DNA from: Scedosporium boydii
Taxonomy: Eukaryota; Ascomycota; Sordariomycetes; Microascales; Microascaceae
Assembly (NCBI GenBank): GCA_002221725.1
Contig: NJFT01000141.1
Coordinates: 43,064 to 107,063, forward strand
Direction of reading: 5' to 3'
Length of the DNA stretch: 64,000 nucleotides
Shown here piece by piece: positions 46,362 to 58,417 of the stretch; positions within the stretch are counted from its first letter, which is position 1, and each line of letters begins with the position of its first letter. A model generated the notes under the pieces. The model was not told the origin of the DNA. It ran no database searches and saw only the letters and a program-made list of their open reading frames with translations. Both the position numbers and the translations under genes were made by a program.

Positions 46362-48555
46362 ATGTCAGAACAACTTCTACCCGGATCGACAACTAATATG
46401 GGAGGTACAGACGCCAGTGTCGGCTTGCAAGGGACCAGATTAACACCGGAGAGCTTTGGCTATCAGGTAAAAGCAGCGCCTTGACAACAACCAAAACTCA
46501 TCGTACTCATGGCTCACGAGTTATTATAGGTCTCTACTGTTCGATCTCCTTCCCTGGGGGGGCCTGGAGTGGCTCGCGCAACTCCAAGCAGGCCGCCAGA
46601 CATTGAGGCTCTAGCAATAGGCCATAAGCGAAACCGAACCAAGACTCGGCCTCTTAGCTGGGACGGCTCGGATGTGCTTCGACACAAACTCTCTGTTGCC
46701 ATGGTCGGGGTCAGCCCCGAACATCATGATCATAAGCGGCCATTCATTCCTACGAGCAAACTCTCGAGAATCATCAACATGGAGTCGGTTTTAGAGATCC
46801 TCCAAGCATGCGAGAAGTCTCGGGTAAGAGTCACTGGGGCGTCGTTCAGAACATCCGAAGAAATTGAATCCGATGCACGAAGGATATGCGGCATCCCAGA
46901 ACAAGACAGGCCCACGTCTGACGGAAAGCGCAAGTCGTACCGAAAAATCATGGCCGTTTTGCTGCTGATAGAACGAGAAAATAGAATAGACCACTTCGTC
47001 CAAGAAGGTGTCTCTGATGACGACCTCCCGTTTATCAAAGTCAAGGCGCAACCTGGCACACAGCGGCAATCGTTCAGTCTTCGACGCAGCCAGGCTCCAG
47101 ATTCCCCTGTTCGTTGTATCAACGGTTATAAGTGGAGCAAGAAGACACAATCCGACTTTTATGAAACGCAGTGGAAAATACTTGCACCCACGTTCACCTC
47201 AGATGGGCGAGGCAAAGCCCAACACTACTGCTTCTTTGACGACCTTATCCTGCCCTTCACGTCTTGGAAACAGGTGGGGTCTGCCTCGGGAATGGGCAAA
47301 GTTTATAAAACTGAGATACATCAGGATCACCACACCTTTCCCAGCGTCAGCGTAAGCCGTAGTACTCCGCGCCGCGTTGTATGAATGACTCTCGCTAAAA
47401 GTAACACAGGGCTCTAGTCAAGTCTTTGCTATCAAGGAGTTGCCAGCGGAAAATAGAGCAGAATGCGGCCTCGAGGCAACAATATTACGGAAGCTCAGTG
47501 AACCTAGACATAGCCATCGTCATCTCATCTCGCTATTGGCAACCTATGAGCAAAACGGGTCGTACTATCTCATATTTCCATGGGCTGGAGGCGACCTCCT
47601 CCATTACTGGAAGAACATCAACCCCAAGCCACGCCATGACACGGAAACCATCATGTGGCTGGCGGAGCAATGCTTAGGCCTTGCGAGTGGACTCGCAAAG
47701 ATCCATCGATATCAGACCCTTTCCAGTAGTGCCCTCCTCCAGGCGTGCTCTCCAGGAAAGACCCAGTCGGAAACCGTTCGAACCGCAATGGTGCCGGGTT
47801 CAGCACCAAAAGAAGAGAGTATGAAAATCTTGTTTGGCCGTCATGGTGACATCAAACCGACCAATATACTGTGGTTTCCGAAGGGCCCCGAACGAGACAA
47901 AGAAATTCTGAAGATAACTGATTTCGGGATCTCTCGGTTTACCACTGTGAACTCAGTGTCAGCAAGAGAAAGAGGGCGAGCACCCAACTCCCCCACTTAC
48001 CGGTCCCCAGAGTGGGATCTTCCGGACGCAATACCCAGCACATCGTATGATATCTGGACTCTCGGGTGCGTTTATCTGGAGTTCATCACGTGGTACCTTG
48101 GAGGTTATGAGTATCTAGAGGAGTTCAAGCAACGGCGCCTTGCCCTCGATGTCGTCTGGGGAGGTTTTTCTTGCGATACCTTCTTCACGATTGAGAACCA
48201 GGACTCACTAGCTCCCATCCCAAAAGTGAAGCCGACAGTAATAGAGGTGCGTGTATTTTATGAGATTTTGGAAAATTTAGTGCCATTTACAACACCGATG
48301 GGAAAAATTGAATCCTGACGAAGGCTTCCTTGGCAGTTCATTTCAGAGCTCCGCTCACATCCAAAGTGCACCAAGGTCCTCGTTAAGTTTCTAGACATGA
48401 TCCGAGACGAGATTCTAATTGTCGAGAATAAGACTCAGTCGGGGGGTAGAACAGGCCGGAAAAGCGCTGGAAACATAGCCCGTGACCTAGCAGCTATCAA
48501 GATGGAGGCATCAGCGGACATGGAGATAAGAGAATCCGCAGATGCTCAACGTTAG
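46362..48555 (+). CDS. Protein kinase with large N-terminal domain (HGD-type), copy B
   Basis: Four exons: 46362-46466, 46530-47351, 47410-48246 and 48337-48555. The introns are 63, 58 and 90 bp, all phase 0; 660 residues. The N-terminal 300 residues include a segment shared with copy A: F-Y-E-T-Q-W-K-I-L-A-P-T-F and L-I-L-P-F-T-S-W, then Y-K-T-E-I-H-Q-D-H. The kinase domain has G-M-G-K-V as the end of the Gly loop, Lys in F-A-I-K-E-L (about 318), R-H-G-D-I-K-P-T-N-I-L (HGD 454-456), an intact D-F-G-I-S (480-482) and R-S-P-E. The intron between the Gly loop and the Lys strand sits at the same place and phase as in copy A, which supports common descent. Sequence similarity outside motifs is low, so the duplication is old. 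Substrate and pathway are unknown. Confidence 0.88.
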
Positions 48556-49585
48556 TCGAAGGTTTGTCTCCTATAACCGATATGATCTCTCTAACTGTTA
48601 CTGCGGGGCTTATCCAACAGGTGGTAACCCTCATCCCATCCCAGAGCATTCTTGAAGATGCTAACCTGACACGGGATGGATACTCTTCCCAGAGAAAAAC
48701 AGCGTCTGGATGTCCGCATTAATGCAACTTTTGTGCTGTCATCTTCGGATGCGCTCGGTTGTCGGAATAATATGAACCGGAGTGGGAATATCGCATTGCT
48801 GCAGGGAAATACAACATAAGTCGTTCAGGTGTGAGGTGCATCTTCCGCACCCTGGTCACACATGTAACGAGAGGGACTTTGCAGCAGGTGGGCCATGCCA
48901 GAGCAAATTCCAAGCACATTAAGCTGAATATTATTCCAGAACGTTTGATGCTTCGCTTCCGCCGTGATAGCTCGCTGCTGCGAAAAACAAAGAGTGAGGA
49001 GTAGGTCTGGAACTTTCAGCAGATTTATTCACCAAGCCATAACTTCCCCATGTAGTGTGAAGGTGCCTTATCCAAGGACTGAGGGATGTGGAGAAGTTTG
49101 AAAATTAAGAGCTGGACTCTCTTGAACTGCAAACCTGTGACGGGCTCGTGCTTCTACCCTTTGGTAGAGCCCAGACAAACTAATATCCTAGGAATCGGTG
49201 CTGGCTGTCCACACATGAACACAACAACACTAGGAGTCTAAGCCAGTGAGATAAAGGCAGCGCTGTCAAACAGTTCAGGAAAGGAAAGCTATCACCCAAT
49301 CGCAAATTTTCACGGCTTCAAACAAACGAACAGATGAGGACCTCTAAGATCCAAATCCCCCAAGGGTGACCAACCTTTCCGTTGATTGCACACACAGTAG
49401 AAAAGAAAAGAAAAACAAGAAACCCACAAAAATACTCTCGACGTTGCCTTTCCTTCTCAACACCCATCTCTTTCTCCTCAACTCCATATTCTTCCCCCAT
49501 CTCCCACCCTTCCAATCCTAATATCTTGACTCTTCACTAATCTACTAGATCGATAGTCCCATAGTGGATTTTCCATCAGCCCAAG
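48556..49585. other. Intergenic
   Basis: Between kinase copy B and the helicase gene. The stretch 49380-49580 is pyrimidine-rich, a common fungal core-promoter feature, and precedes the helicase ATG. No gene is seen. Confidence 0.5.
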
Positions 49586-52500
49586 ATGGCCTCTAACGCC
49601 TTGGCCTCGGCTTTCGGTAAGGCCAGAAAAGGGCTTCTCACCTGGTACGACTCATTGCACCCGCTCAAGGTGGATATTGTTGGCGACTTTGCTGGAAAGG
49701 AGTTGTTCTCCATCCACGGTGATTCCATGCTTCTCTACTGCATCTCCAAAGCAAGTGTCGATTATGGCAGTACGTCATCCTTGTCCCCGTCTTCCGTCCC
49801 TCCACCCATTGCTTCTCTGGTCCAAGACACAGATATCCGTGTTTTCTGGGTACATGTGCTGACCGCAACGGCTCCCCGTAGATGGATTCCAGCTTCTACA
49901 TGCTATTCACGCCGTCGAAACCTTCCTCGAGAATCTCAAGAGATGAGGCTGCAAGTTCCATGTCGTCTGGCTCGCCGCTCATGAAGGCCTTTGCGTCCCA
50001 GACACCGATAACGCTCCCGAGCCATATCTACTCACCCGCGCAATCCTCATCAAACACCTTTCGCGTCACGACGAAGTTTGTGGCGAAGGCCAAATGTGTT
50101 TCCGGTTCTCAAGCATGGAGAGCCCCGAATATGAGCAATATCTCAGAGACTACGCCATACACTTTTTTATGAGTCTCGACGCCTGCACTTGGTTTGAGGG
50201 AAAGCCCAGCCTCAGGAGCCTCCACTATCTCGACATCGTGTACAGGCTGGGCTTGCGAGGGTATAGCGTGGCATTTCTGGATGATTTGGAATTCGTGAGC
50301 TCAAAGGTATGATTCTATTCTATCCCATCCCCTCTCTTTACACCTCATGTCATCCTGCTCACGTCTCGGCTGTGCTCTTAGGTTTATACCACGGTCATCT
50401 CTCCCTCTGTAGATGGCTGGAGTGAGCCTTCGCTCCCAGACAATCCCATCACAGTGCGGACCTTATTCAAGCCGCTCCCTTATTTCGAAGAGGGCCGTTG
50501 CCTACCCACCGATGACGATGTCCCAACCACGGCGAGGGACAGGTTGGCACTGACGGCCTTGTACAATATTCTCGATGACAAGCCAGATGTGTCCATCAAA
50601 CGCAGCCTCGCCGCGTACATTGTCCATCTCGTTCTATTGGCAGAGGTTGACCTTGGCGACAGAGCCCTGGACATTACTGAACTAAAACCAGATTTAGACG
50701 CGCTCTACCACAACTTCGTCAAAGCGTTCAGTCGGATTTGCATCTCCATCCTGGAGCAGGAGGTCTTGTCCCCACGCCTAGAATGGGACATTGCAGACCT
50801 CATCGACGGCCGCGTCCTTCGTCGCATTCTCCGAAACATGGACTCTCTCCGACTGCATCAAGATGTTGTCACGCGCATCGAAGTCATGATTCGACGCCTC
50901 CATGAATACTCTGGGATCGACCTCTCAAGCCAGATTTCGGGGATTTCAGTAGAGAGCGGAAGCCCTGAGCCTGTGCTTTCCCCTGGCCAACAGAAACGGT
51001 CTGTTTTAACTTTCCATCACCCAGTTCTGGACGAACTACTCCAGGACGTCGAAGTTACTGCGGTCGACTCCCCATCTCTTGAGAGCAAGAACAGGGTCTT
51101 CAAAGATCTTACCCACTGGCACAACTCAAAGCTGTCGGTCGATCCGAAGCGAAAGCCCTTGAAGAAATTGGGATTCTTCGCCCACAAGCGAAACCAGAAG
51201 TATATGGCCGACACCATTGCCTACGCTGCTAGCCTAACGAACTCTGCAGGCAAAGGTATCACCCCTGAGGTTATTGTCACGTCCCAACCCACCGCCCAGA
51301 AGACAGAAAAGCCTTGGTCGCACAAGTCGAAGCAGTCGACATCCAAGCTCGTGGTGGGCGGTCGCCAAAATGCCCTCGCAGGAGCCCGAAAAATCCAGGA
51401 GCAAAAGCTAAAGGCGAAGTCTGATGGCGCTCTCCTTGCGTGGAAGAATCGCTGCTCGGAGTTCGAGATGGAAAGTGACCTTGTCAATAGGTTTCAGAAA
51501 CTATCTCGGTATTTGAACAATTTGTCGGCTGCTGATCTTGAAACTGTGGGCGGAGAGGCTGCTCTGCTGGAAAACTGTCACCAGTCTCAAGGTTACATCG
51601 CTTTCTCCCACCGTCGCCAGCCAGTTGACGTCCATGGCCAAAGCTGCTGGTCTTCAACTAGCCTTCTCGGGAGACGCCTCTCACGAGCGCCCGTTGCCGT
51701 TCCCGCGATTGAAGGAGCTCCCCAAGCTAGATGACGGGTTCGACCCACTTGAATTTCAGCTTCAATTCTGTGGTCCTTACCTCGATCGGGGCTTCGATCC
51801 CACGCCTGATCCTCGGGTCCGATTCCACCCCGACGCATGGCAGCGACGAGTCTTGGACGCCATCGATGCGAACAAGAGTCTCCTAGTTATCGCTCCCACT
51901 TCATCTGGCAAGACGTTCATATCGTTTTATGCGATGAAGAAGATTATGGAGTCGAGCGATGACGATGTTCTCGTCTACGTCGCGCCTACAAAAGCGCTCG
52001 TCAACCAAATCGCCGCCGAGATCCAGGCCGAGTTCACAAAGTCGTACAAGCATCATACGCGATGTGTTTGGGCCATCCACACCAGAGATTATCGAGTGAA
52101 CAATCCCGTCGGCTGTCAGATCCTCGTAACTGTCCCGCATATCCTGCAGATTATGCTCATGGCCCCGACTAATTCCAAATCGAAAGACTCCTGGTCCCGT
52201 CGGGTCAAGAGGATTATCTTCGACGAGGTTCATTGCATTGGCCAAGCGGATGATGGTGTCATCTGGGAGCAACTACTTCTCCTCGCTCCCTGCCCCATCA
52301 TTGCGCTCTCGGCCACCATCGGCAATCCCCTCGAGTTCAAGGCTTGGCTGGAAGGTGCTCAGAAGGCCAGGGGGTTTGATTTGGAGATGGTTGTTCATTC
52401 ATCTCGGTACTCTGACTTGAGGAAGTTTATCTACTTCCCGCCCCGGCAGTACCTGTTTTCCGGTCTTAAGCCTTGTAATCTCCTTCCCGTCCCCGGTCTC

Positions 52501-55123
52501 GATGCCAATGCGGATGGAGGAACCAAGAAGGGCTGTTCTCGGTTTGCTGCCGTCCACCCGGTTTCCAGCTTAACCAACAGGTATGTTTTGGTTCTCTTTT
52601 TTGACAATGCCTTCATGAATCTTACCCATCGTTTTCTTGTATCTAACATATATGCTAGGAGCCGTGAGAATCTGGACGACATTGCCCTCGAGCCGCGAGA
52701 TTGTTTGACGCTTTGGAAATGCCTAATTCAGCACCAAACAAGCGAATACCTGATTTCAGATGCTCTAAACCCTCGAAAGTTCCTGAAGGATGTCGCCAAG
52801 AAATCTGACGTGGTGAAATGGGAGGCGGCCGTCAAGGATGTCCTGAAAGCATGGATGCTGGACCCTGATTCGCCGTTCTCTGATGTGCAGCAGACGCTAC
52901 GGTCTACGGTTTCTCAAGCGTCTAAACTGCCCACATTCGATGAGACTGATGACGGCGCAGACTTTAGCCTTCCTATATCTGTCGATAGCAGCATTCTAAC
53001 CACCATTGCTTTTCCACTCCTTTGCGACCTTCACAAGAACGGGGCTCTTCCGGCCTTGCTGTTCAACTACGATCGCCTTTATTGCGAGAAGACAGCGTTC
53101 TCTCTTCTACGGCGCCTGGAATTAGCTGAGAAGAAATGGAAGGAAGAGAGCCTCGAGTGGAAACAGAAGATGGCTGAATACCACAAGTGGAAGAGGACTG
53201 CTGCCCGCAAGGCCAATGTCGCACCGAAAATGGAAGAAGCTACGTCCAGGATGGATGCCATACGAGCGGAGGCAAGCAGGGAGGCTCACCCGATGCAAAG
53301 CTTCGATGCGAATGCACCTGTGCATCTTTTTTCTTTTGCTGATCATTCCAAACTTATTCCATCTGAGCTGGAACAACACATCAAGTCTCTCGCTAACTAC
53401 AACTTGAAGCCGGGACTGATTCAGGCTCTCAGGCGTGGCATCGGCGGCGTGCACCACGCTGGTATGAATCGTGTCTATCGACAAGTGTAAGTGCTCCTCT
53501 CTTTCAGCTAGTTTTTGGCATGGCGAAGTGTGAATTTTCTAACCATCGATATTCTAGGATCGAGATGTTGTTCCGCAGAGGATTCTTGACCGTCGTCATC
53601 GCTACCGGAACTTTGGCTCTGGGCATCAACATGCCATGCAAGACCGTCGTATTTTTAGGGGACTCTGTCTACCTCACCACCCTCAACTACCAACAAGGAG
53701 CTGGCCGAGCCGGTCGCCGGAGCTTCGACCTTCTTGGGAACGTCGTTTTTGCTGGCATAGAACCTGAGTGCGCGTATGAAATCATGTCGTCGAGACTGCC
53801 GGATCTCCAGGGCCATTTCCCCCTCTCTACAACTCTGATGCTTCGTTTACTCGGACTCTTGCACCATACGGAGAATTCGCAATACGCAATCGACGCGGTC
53901 CAATCTATGCTGTCCCAAACGCGTCTCTACCTTGGTGGTCCTGAGAGTCAGATGGCCATCAAACATCACGTCCGATTCTCCATCGAGTACCTTCGAAGGC
54001 AACAACTTCTTTCTCAAGATGGCACGCCATTGAACTTTGCGGGCCTGGTGGGACATTTGTATTTCACCGAGAACGCCGTCTTCGCATTCCATTCCTTGCT
54101 CAAGGAAGGTTACTTCAACAAACTTTGCAAGGACATGCACCGGAATCCCAGCAAAGTTCTCTTGGACTTGATTCTAGTTTTATGCCATCTGTTCTGCCGG
54201 TTTCCTCTCAGGAACTATAACGACCAGAAATTCCTCGATGAAGTTGTCCATCCCTCGACGTCCATTGTGATTCTGCCGCCGTTGCCAATGGAGGCAGAAG
54301 GTATCCTACGCCAGCATAACGAGGATACGCTCGACATATTCCGAGCATACGTCGAGACTTATGTTTACCAGCACCTGAGCAGTGTATCTGATGACACTTT
54401 GCCCTTCACCAAGCACAAGTTCGGACCTCAGGGAAATCATAGTCGACAGATCAGTTCCGCCCTCAAATGTTTGCCTCCCACCAAGCTCCGCTCACCATTC
54501 TCTGCCCTCTCAGGCTTCACCGACAAGTTCAAATCAATTCACGAACTCTGCACTACGGTCCGCAGCGATGTATTCCTCGAGGAATCAGCTGTGCCCTACA
54601 TCCCGATCTACCCATACGATACGAACTGGGTCCCGTGGAATGCATACATCTACGACTTTTTCAAGCACGGGAACATGAAAGCCCTCGTCGATGACAACAA
54701 GGGCGGAGATGTTTGGTTCCACCTCAAGGACTTTTCCCTCGTCCTGTCGACAATCACAGCAAGCCTTTCCAACGTTTTTGGCGAGGAAATTGTTGACGAC
54801 GCTGCCATGATAGACATCCAGGATGTCGGCAGTACCATGGAAGATGAGTCTGATGACTCTGATGATCAGCATGCCAGCCCAGCGGCCATTCGGGGTAAAT
54901 CCACAGCCTCCAATTCGAAGGCGAAGTCGTTCCGGACAGTTGGGAAGATGGTGTTGACTCTAGTTCAGAGGAAGAAAATGGTTCTTTTCTTGATGGCGAG
55001 TCGAGCGATTCTGCGGCAGGAGGTGAACGGCGTTGCGAGGAGAGGGAGCTCAAGCTTGTTCTCCTAGCTTTTCAGCGTCTGAAGGATGAGTTTGAGGTTA
55101 AGTTCAGAAAAGTTTGGGCTTAA
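49586..55123 (+). CDS. DDX60-like SKI2-family RNA helicase, with in-frame TGA and one unresolved frame change
   Basis: Large superfamily-2 helicase, about 1,680 residues. Exons: 49586-49769, 49882-50306, 50382-(51545), (51625)-52580, 52659-53486, 53558-54894 and 54969-55123. The N-terminal part has G-F-Q-L-L-H-A-I-H-A-V-E. Helicase motifs: I A-P-T-S-S-G-K-T, II D-E-V-H, III S-A-T, VI Q-Q-G-A-G-R-A-G-R-R. The C-terminus L-K-D-E-F-E-V-K-F-R-K-V-W-A is restored only by the last intron (54895-54968). Two oddities. TGA at 49944-49946 (codon about 83) falls where relatives tend to have Arg (CGA to TGA). Frame 0 must change to frame 1 between about 51515 and 51625; a 79-bp GTGGGC-CCAG intron would do it but is weak, so a frameshift is possible. 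Animal DDX60 promotes antiviral RNA sensing and SKI2 proteins feed RNA to decay; the fungal role is unknown. Confidence 0.82.
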
Positions 55124-55898
55124 TCCAACAAGGGAATACGGGATCAAAGAATTCTGCTCAATTGAGCATTTGACGGGAACGTCACGAGGTGGTTCGAGCC
55201 ATTTCGAACTGTTTGAGTAGTGTGTTGAACTACACAACTAATGCAGAGGCAGACGGTATCCTACCCAGGCCAGACATCATTGGGGAATATCAGCCAGCGA
55301 GCTTAGCTTTGGAATTTCTACAATCCACCTTTACTTAAAGCCTAAATGAATATCTGTGATTGAAGTCCCAAATACGTCCGTTAGGATTGGGGTCGCGTGC
55401 AGCTAAGACCACAATCCGTAGCTATTTAAGCTAACCTTTTCTCAACAGCTAATTTTGTAGGTTTTACCTTTGTTAGGGAGCAAGCCCTTGATATTTTCAA
55501 GTACCCCGGCGTCCTCAAACAATTCATTCGCCCATATCCATTCACCGTCTCAATATCGAGACACATAAAGGTAACAGGAGAATTAGCTTCAGGTTATAGG
55601 CACGCTATCAGAGAAGGTAGACCGAGTACCTATGAGCGCACAGCATAAAGTCATGCACATGATTATAAAGGGGATTCGTCCAAGCCTCTTTCCAAGGCAT
55701 TCATAACTTCCTCCGGGTTTCCAAATGACACCAGAGAAAAGGAGATGCACATATTTCCAAAGACATGAACGGAAGCCCATGTTCTTAAGCTAATATCATT
55801 CACTCCGCTAAACAGGATTCGGTATAACAAGTATCCAAAGGACGGTTTGTGTCTTCTCAGGGAACAATCGGTTTATATGAGACGAAGTGTCAACCGGC
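55124..55898. other. Intergenic between convergent genes
   Basis: Downstream of both the helicase (plus) and the FAD monooxygenase (minus). No gene is seen. Confidence 0.5.
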
Positions 55899-57074
55899 TC
55901 ACTTCTTCTTCCGCTCCTCAAGCAAGGCCCCGTAATCCTTCAACTCAATATCAGTCGCAAACCGATCGGTCAACTTTTCCAGAGCGCTGAACAAAGGACT
56001 GTACTTGAAGACCATGTTGCGCATCTTGATACCGCGCTTTGTCCGCGGCGCGAGAAATCGACCCGCGTTGCTTTGCCTCGCCACCGTGGCATACTTCTTC
56101 ATCGCCGCCTCGTAATTCGCGAAGGCCACCTTGTGGTCACCATCGGCAAGGGCCAATTCTCCAGCCAATACGTAGGCACCGACAGTGGCAAGTCCTGTGC
56201 CGAAACCGCCTAGCGTATTCCCGTAGGCAGAATCACCCAGGAGAACGACGCGACCTTTGGCGTAGTGACTGATCTCCACACGGCTAATCGTATCCACATA
56301 GAGATCACGGGCCTCGGGGAGTGCCTTGAGGATTTCAGGCACCTTGAATCCGGCCCCTTCGTAGATTGAAGCTAGGACCTCTTTCTGGCGTTCGACTGGG
56401 GCTTGGTTGAGGTTTTCTTCGGCGTAATGGAAGACGAAGAAGACGGGCGCTTTGGGACCACCTAGTGAGGCCATGCGGCCAGGTTCGTTGTACATCCACG
56501 GGCCGCCGGGATTGTCCATTTCTGCGAGAGCATAATAAAAGCCTGTATTCTTCACGTAGTTGGTCTCGGGTCCGAAGACTAGGCGGCGAGTGTTTGAGTG
56601 TATGCCGTCAGCGCCAACGACGAGGTCGAAAGTTTGCGGTGCGCCATTTTGGAACGTGATATCGACTCCCTTTTCCGTCTCCGTCAGGGAAGTGATTGAA
56701 TCGCCGAATCGATAAGTGCATCGTGATGCAGTGCGTTCATACAATATTCTCGCCAAATCACCGCGGCGAATCTCGACATCTCCACCTGTGAAACTGGCTG
56801 TCATTACGGTGAGGACCTTGCCTTCGGAGTCGACGATGGGCTGATCAGTTCCCCCGGTTTGGTTTGCGTAGACATCATCTTTGATGCCCATGCGTGTGAT
56901 GACGGTGTTGTGGATTGCGCCTTTGAAGTCAACTGCCTGGCCACCCTTGCGTAGCTCTGGCGCTCGTTCAACCACGGTGACTGTGAAGCCATATTCAGCA
57001 AGCCAGTACGCTAGAGCTGGCCCACCAATGCTGGCACCGGAGATGAGAATTGAGGTGTTTGCCTTTGTTGTCAT
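55899..57074 (-). CDS. FAD-dependent monooxygenase (PHBH / TetX-like)
   Basis: A 391-residue single-exon flavoprotein hydroxylase. The ATG at 57074 places the Rossmann motif at the start (S-I-L-I-S-G-A-S-I-G-G-P-A-L-A), with the dinucleotide-binding E at the end of strand 2 in V-V-E-R-A. The middle motif D-L-V-V-G-A-D-G-I-H-S and the late G-R-V-V-L-L-G-D-S-A-Y-G complete the family pattern for FAD and NAD(P)H binding. Such enzymes hydroxylate aromatic or polycyclic compounds, often in secondary metabolism or detoxification. No biosynthetic genes lie beside it, so the substrate cannot be inferred. The open frame runs 33 codons further upstream to another methionine, but the shorter start fits the family better. 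Confidence 0.9.
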   Translation of the reverse strand: MTTKANTSILISGASIGGPALAYWLAEYGFTVTVVERAPELRKGGQAVDFKGAIHNTVITRMGIKDDVYANQTGGTDQPIVDSEGKVLTVMTASFTGGDVEIRRGDLARILYERTASRCTYRFGDSITSLTETEKGVDITFQNGAPQTFDLVVGADGIHSNTRRLVFGPETNYVKNTGFYYALAEMDNPGGPWMYNEPGRMASLGGPKAPVFFVFHYAEENLNQAPVERQKEVLASIYEGAGFKVPEILKALPEARDLYVDTISRVEISHYAKGRVVLLGDSAYGNTLGGFGTGLATVGAYVLAGELALADGDHKVAFANYEAAMKKYATVARQSNAGRFLAPRTKRGIKMRNMVFKYSPLFSALEKLTDRFATDIELKDYGALLEERKKK

Positions 57075-57599
57075 GATTGGTTTTGGTTCAGGTATCAAAT
57101 ACTGCTTGACGAACAGTTGATAAGTAGCGAGGCATTGAGTTGAGATTCGTTGATGATGAAGCCGGCCTAGCAACTATTTATCTCATGTCCTACAGATGCC
57201 GTCTTACCCATATTATGCTTATAGTATTGAAAATAAGGTTCCTAGACCAATTAGTGGTTTAGCTCTCCTGTCAGCCGGAATTCGTATCCAATCTGCTCTT
57301 CCGAGCCGGAATTTGCAACTAACCACTTGTCACGCCGCAGCCGCAGCCACCGGTCCCCGTAAGCACGCGTCAGGCAGTGAGATTTTGTTCGCCCGATGTC
57401 CGAGGGCTTTCTGGGCAAGTAGTTTCAAAAGCGGTTGCATGCGTATTTTGCTGGAACGAGGTGAAAAATGACACATCGTGTACGCCTCTACATCATAATA
57501 TTGACCGCGTTCACCAATACCCCTGACCGTTGACCCTCACCGACCACGTCGTTCGTGGATGCTGGAGATGAAGGAACCGTGCTAAGGGAGTGCGAAGTA
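57075..57599. other. Intergenic
   Basis: A GATAAATAG element on the minus strand near 57177-57185 may serve as TATA box for the monooxygenase gene. Nothing else is supported. Confidence 0.4.
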
Positions 57600-57780
57600 A
57601 CCTAATATCTTCATAGTTGGACACGCCACTTGTCCGAATATTGGTAGCAATTTCTGGTGGGAATTCCCGTGATTATCCTTGTTGTCCTGGTGGGCTTCCT
57701 GTTGCCCGACTTTCCGCAGATGAGACATTGGGTCACCCCTGAAGTTGGGTCTTCACTGCGAAGCGGCAATGTTTCCAAAG
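57600..57780 (+). pseudogene. Fragment of an MFS transporter (allantoate permease-like)
   Basis: A short in-frame stretch from 57648 reads Q-F-L-V-G-I-P-V-I-I-L, then V-G-F-L-L-P-D-F-P. Next come W-V-T-P-E and G-S-S. The pattern helix, L-P-D-F-P, W-x-T-P-E is characteristic of the central loop of allantoate permease-type MFS proteins. A TAG at 57645-57647 lies where a Trp would precede Q-F-L. No other parts of the gene could be found around it, so this looks like a small remnant. Confidence 0.4.
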
Positions 57781-58417
57781 TAACCCTGATTAGCCCGTTT
57801 TTCCGACTTTTTGAGGTGCGATGCTTCCCGATGATGAACTCGCCGGACGTCCTCCCCCGACGATACCCCGACTGCAGTATCCTTGCTAAGCTTTGGGAGT
57901 TACCATACATAGCCTCCTGAGAGTTTGAGCGAGGCTTTTGGCATCTTCTTCCGAAGTCCACAGCCCTCATTTGCTTCTTAACCAGGCGCTAGCTGCGATA
58001 CCCAAACCCACCGAGACCCCTTTCAAGTCCCAGTACTGGCTGGTAACCCGGAGAGGCCCCCGTCACTATTGACGGGCCGTTTCAGACCGTCTCCGGAACC
58101 TGCCGAGATCACACACAAGTGCAGTGGTCCTGCGACTCCTGCCTGTGGCACTGCCGCAGCACTGCCTCCTCCGAGTCCTCTCTCCTCGGTTGTGCTTCTG
58201 GACTTAGACTATTTCGAGATGGACAAAGGCACATACATGTACAGGTGCTGATTAAAAACTTAGACTTAATTAAGGGGACGATTGTAGGCTCAGCTACCAA
58301 CAACTCCTCAACTTCCTCTGTCGATTCACCCTCCAGGTGAACAGCTTGGAGTCGAGAGTTCCCATTGAAGACACCTACGAATGTCAACTACAAAACTAAA
58401 AGTTCACCCTAAGAACT
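57781..58417. other. Intergenic
   Basis: Upstream of the second HET gene. No gene or RNA is seen. Confidence 0.45.

Noticed and set aside
49914..49955. 42-bp in-frame intron that would remove the helicase TGA
   Set aside because: GTCGAA is a poor donor, there is no branch site, the length is below the usual minimum, and it would delete conserved residues.
57611..57970. 119-codon minus-strand open frame
   Set aside because: It is antisense to the better-supported transporter fragment.
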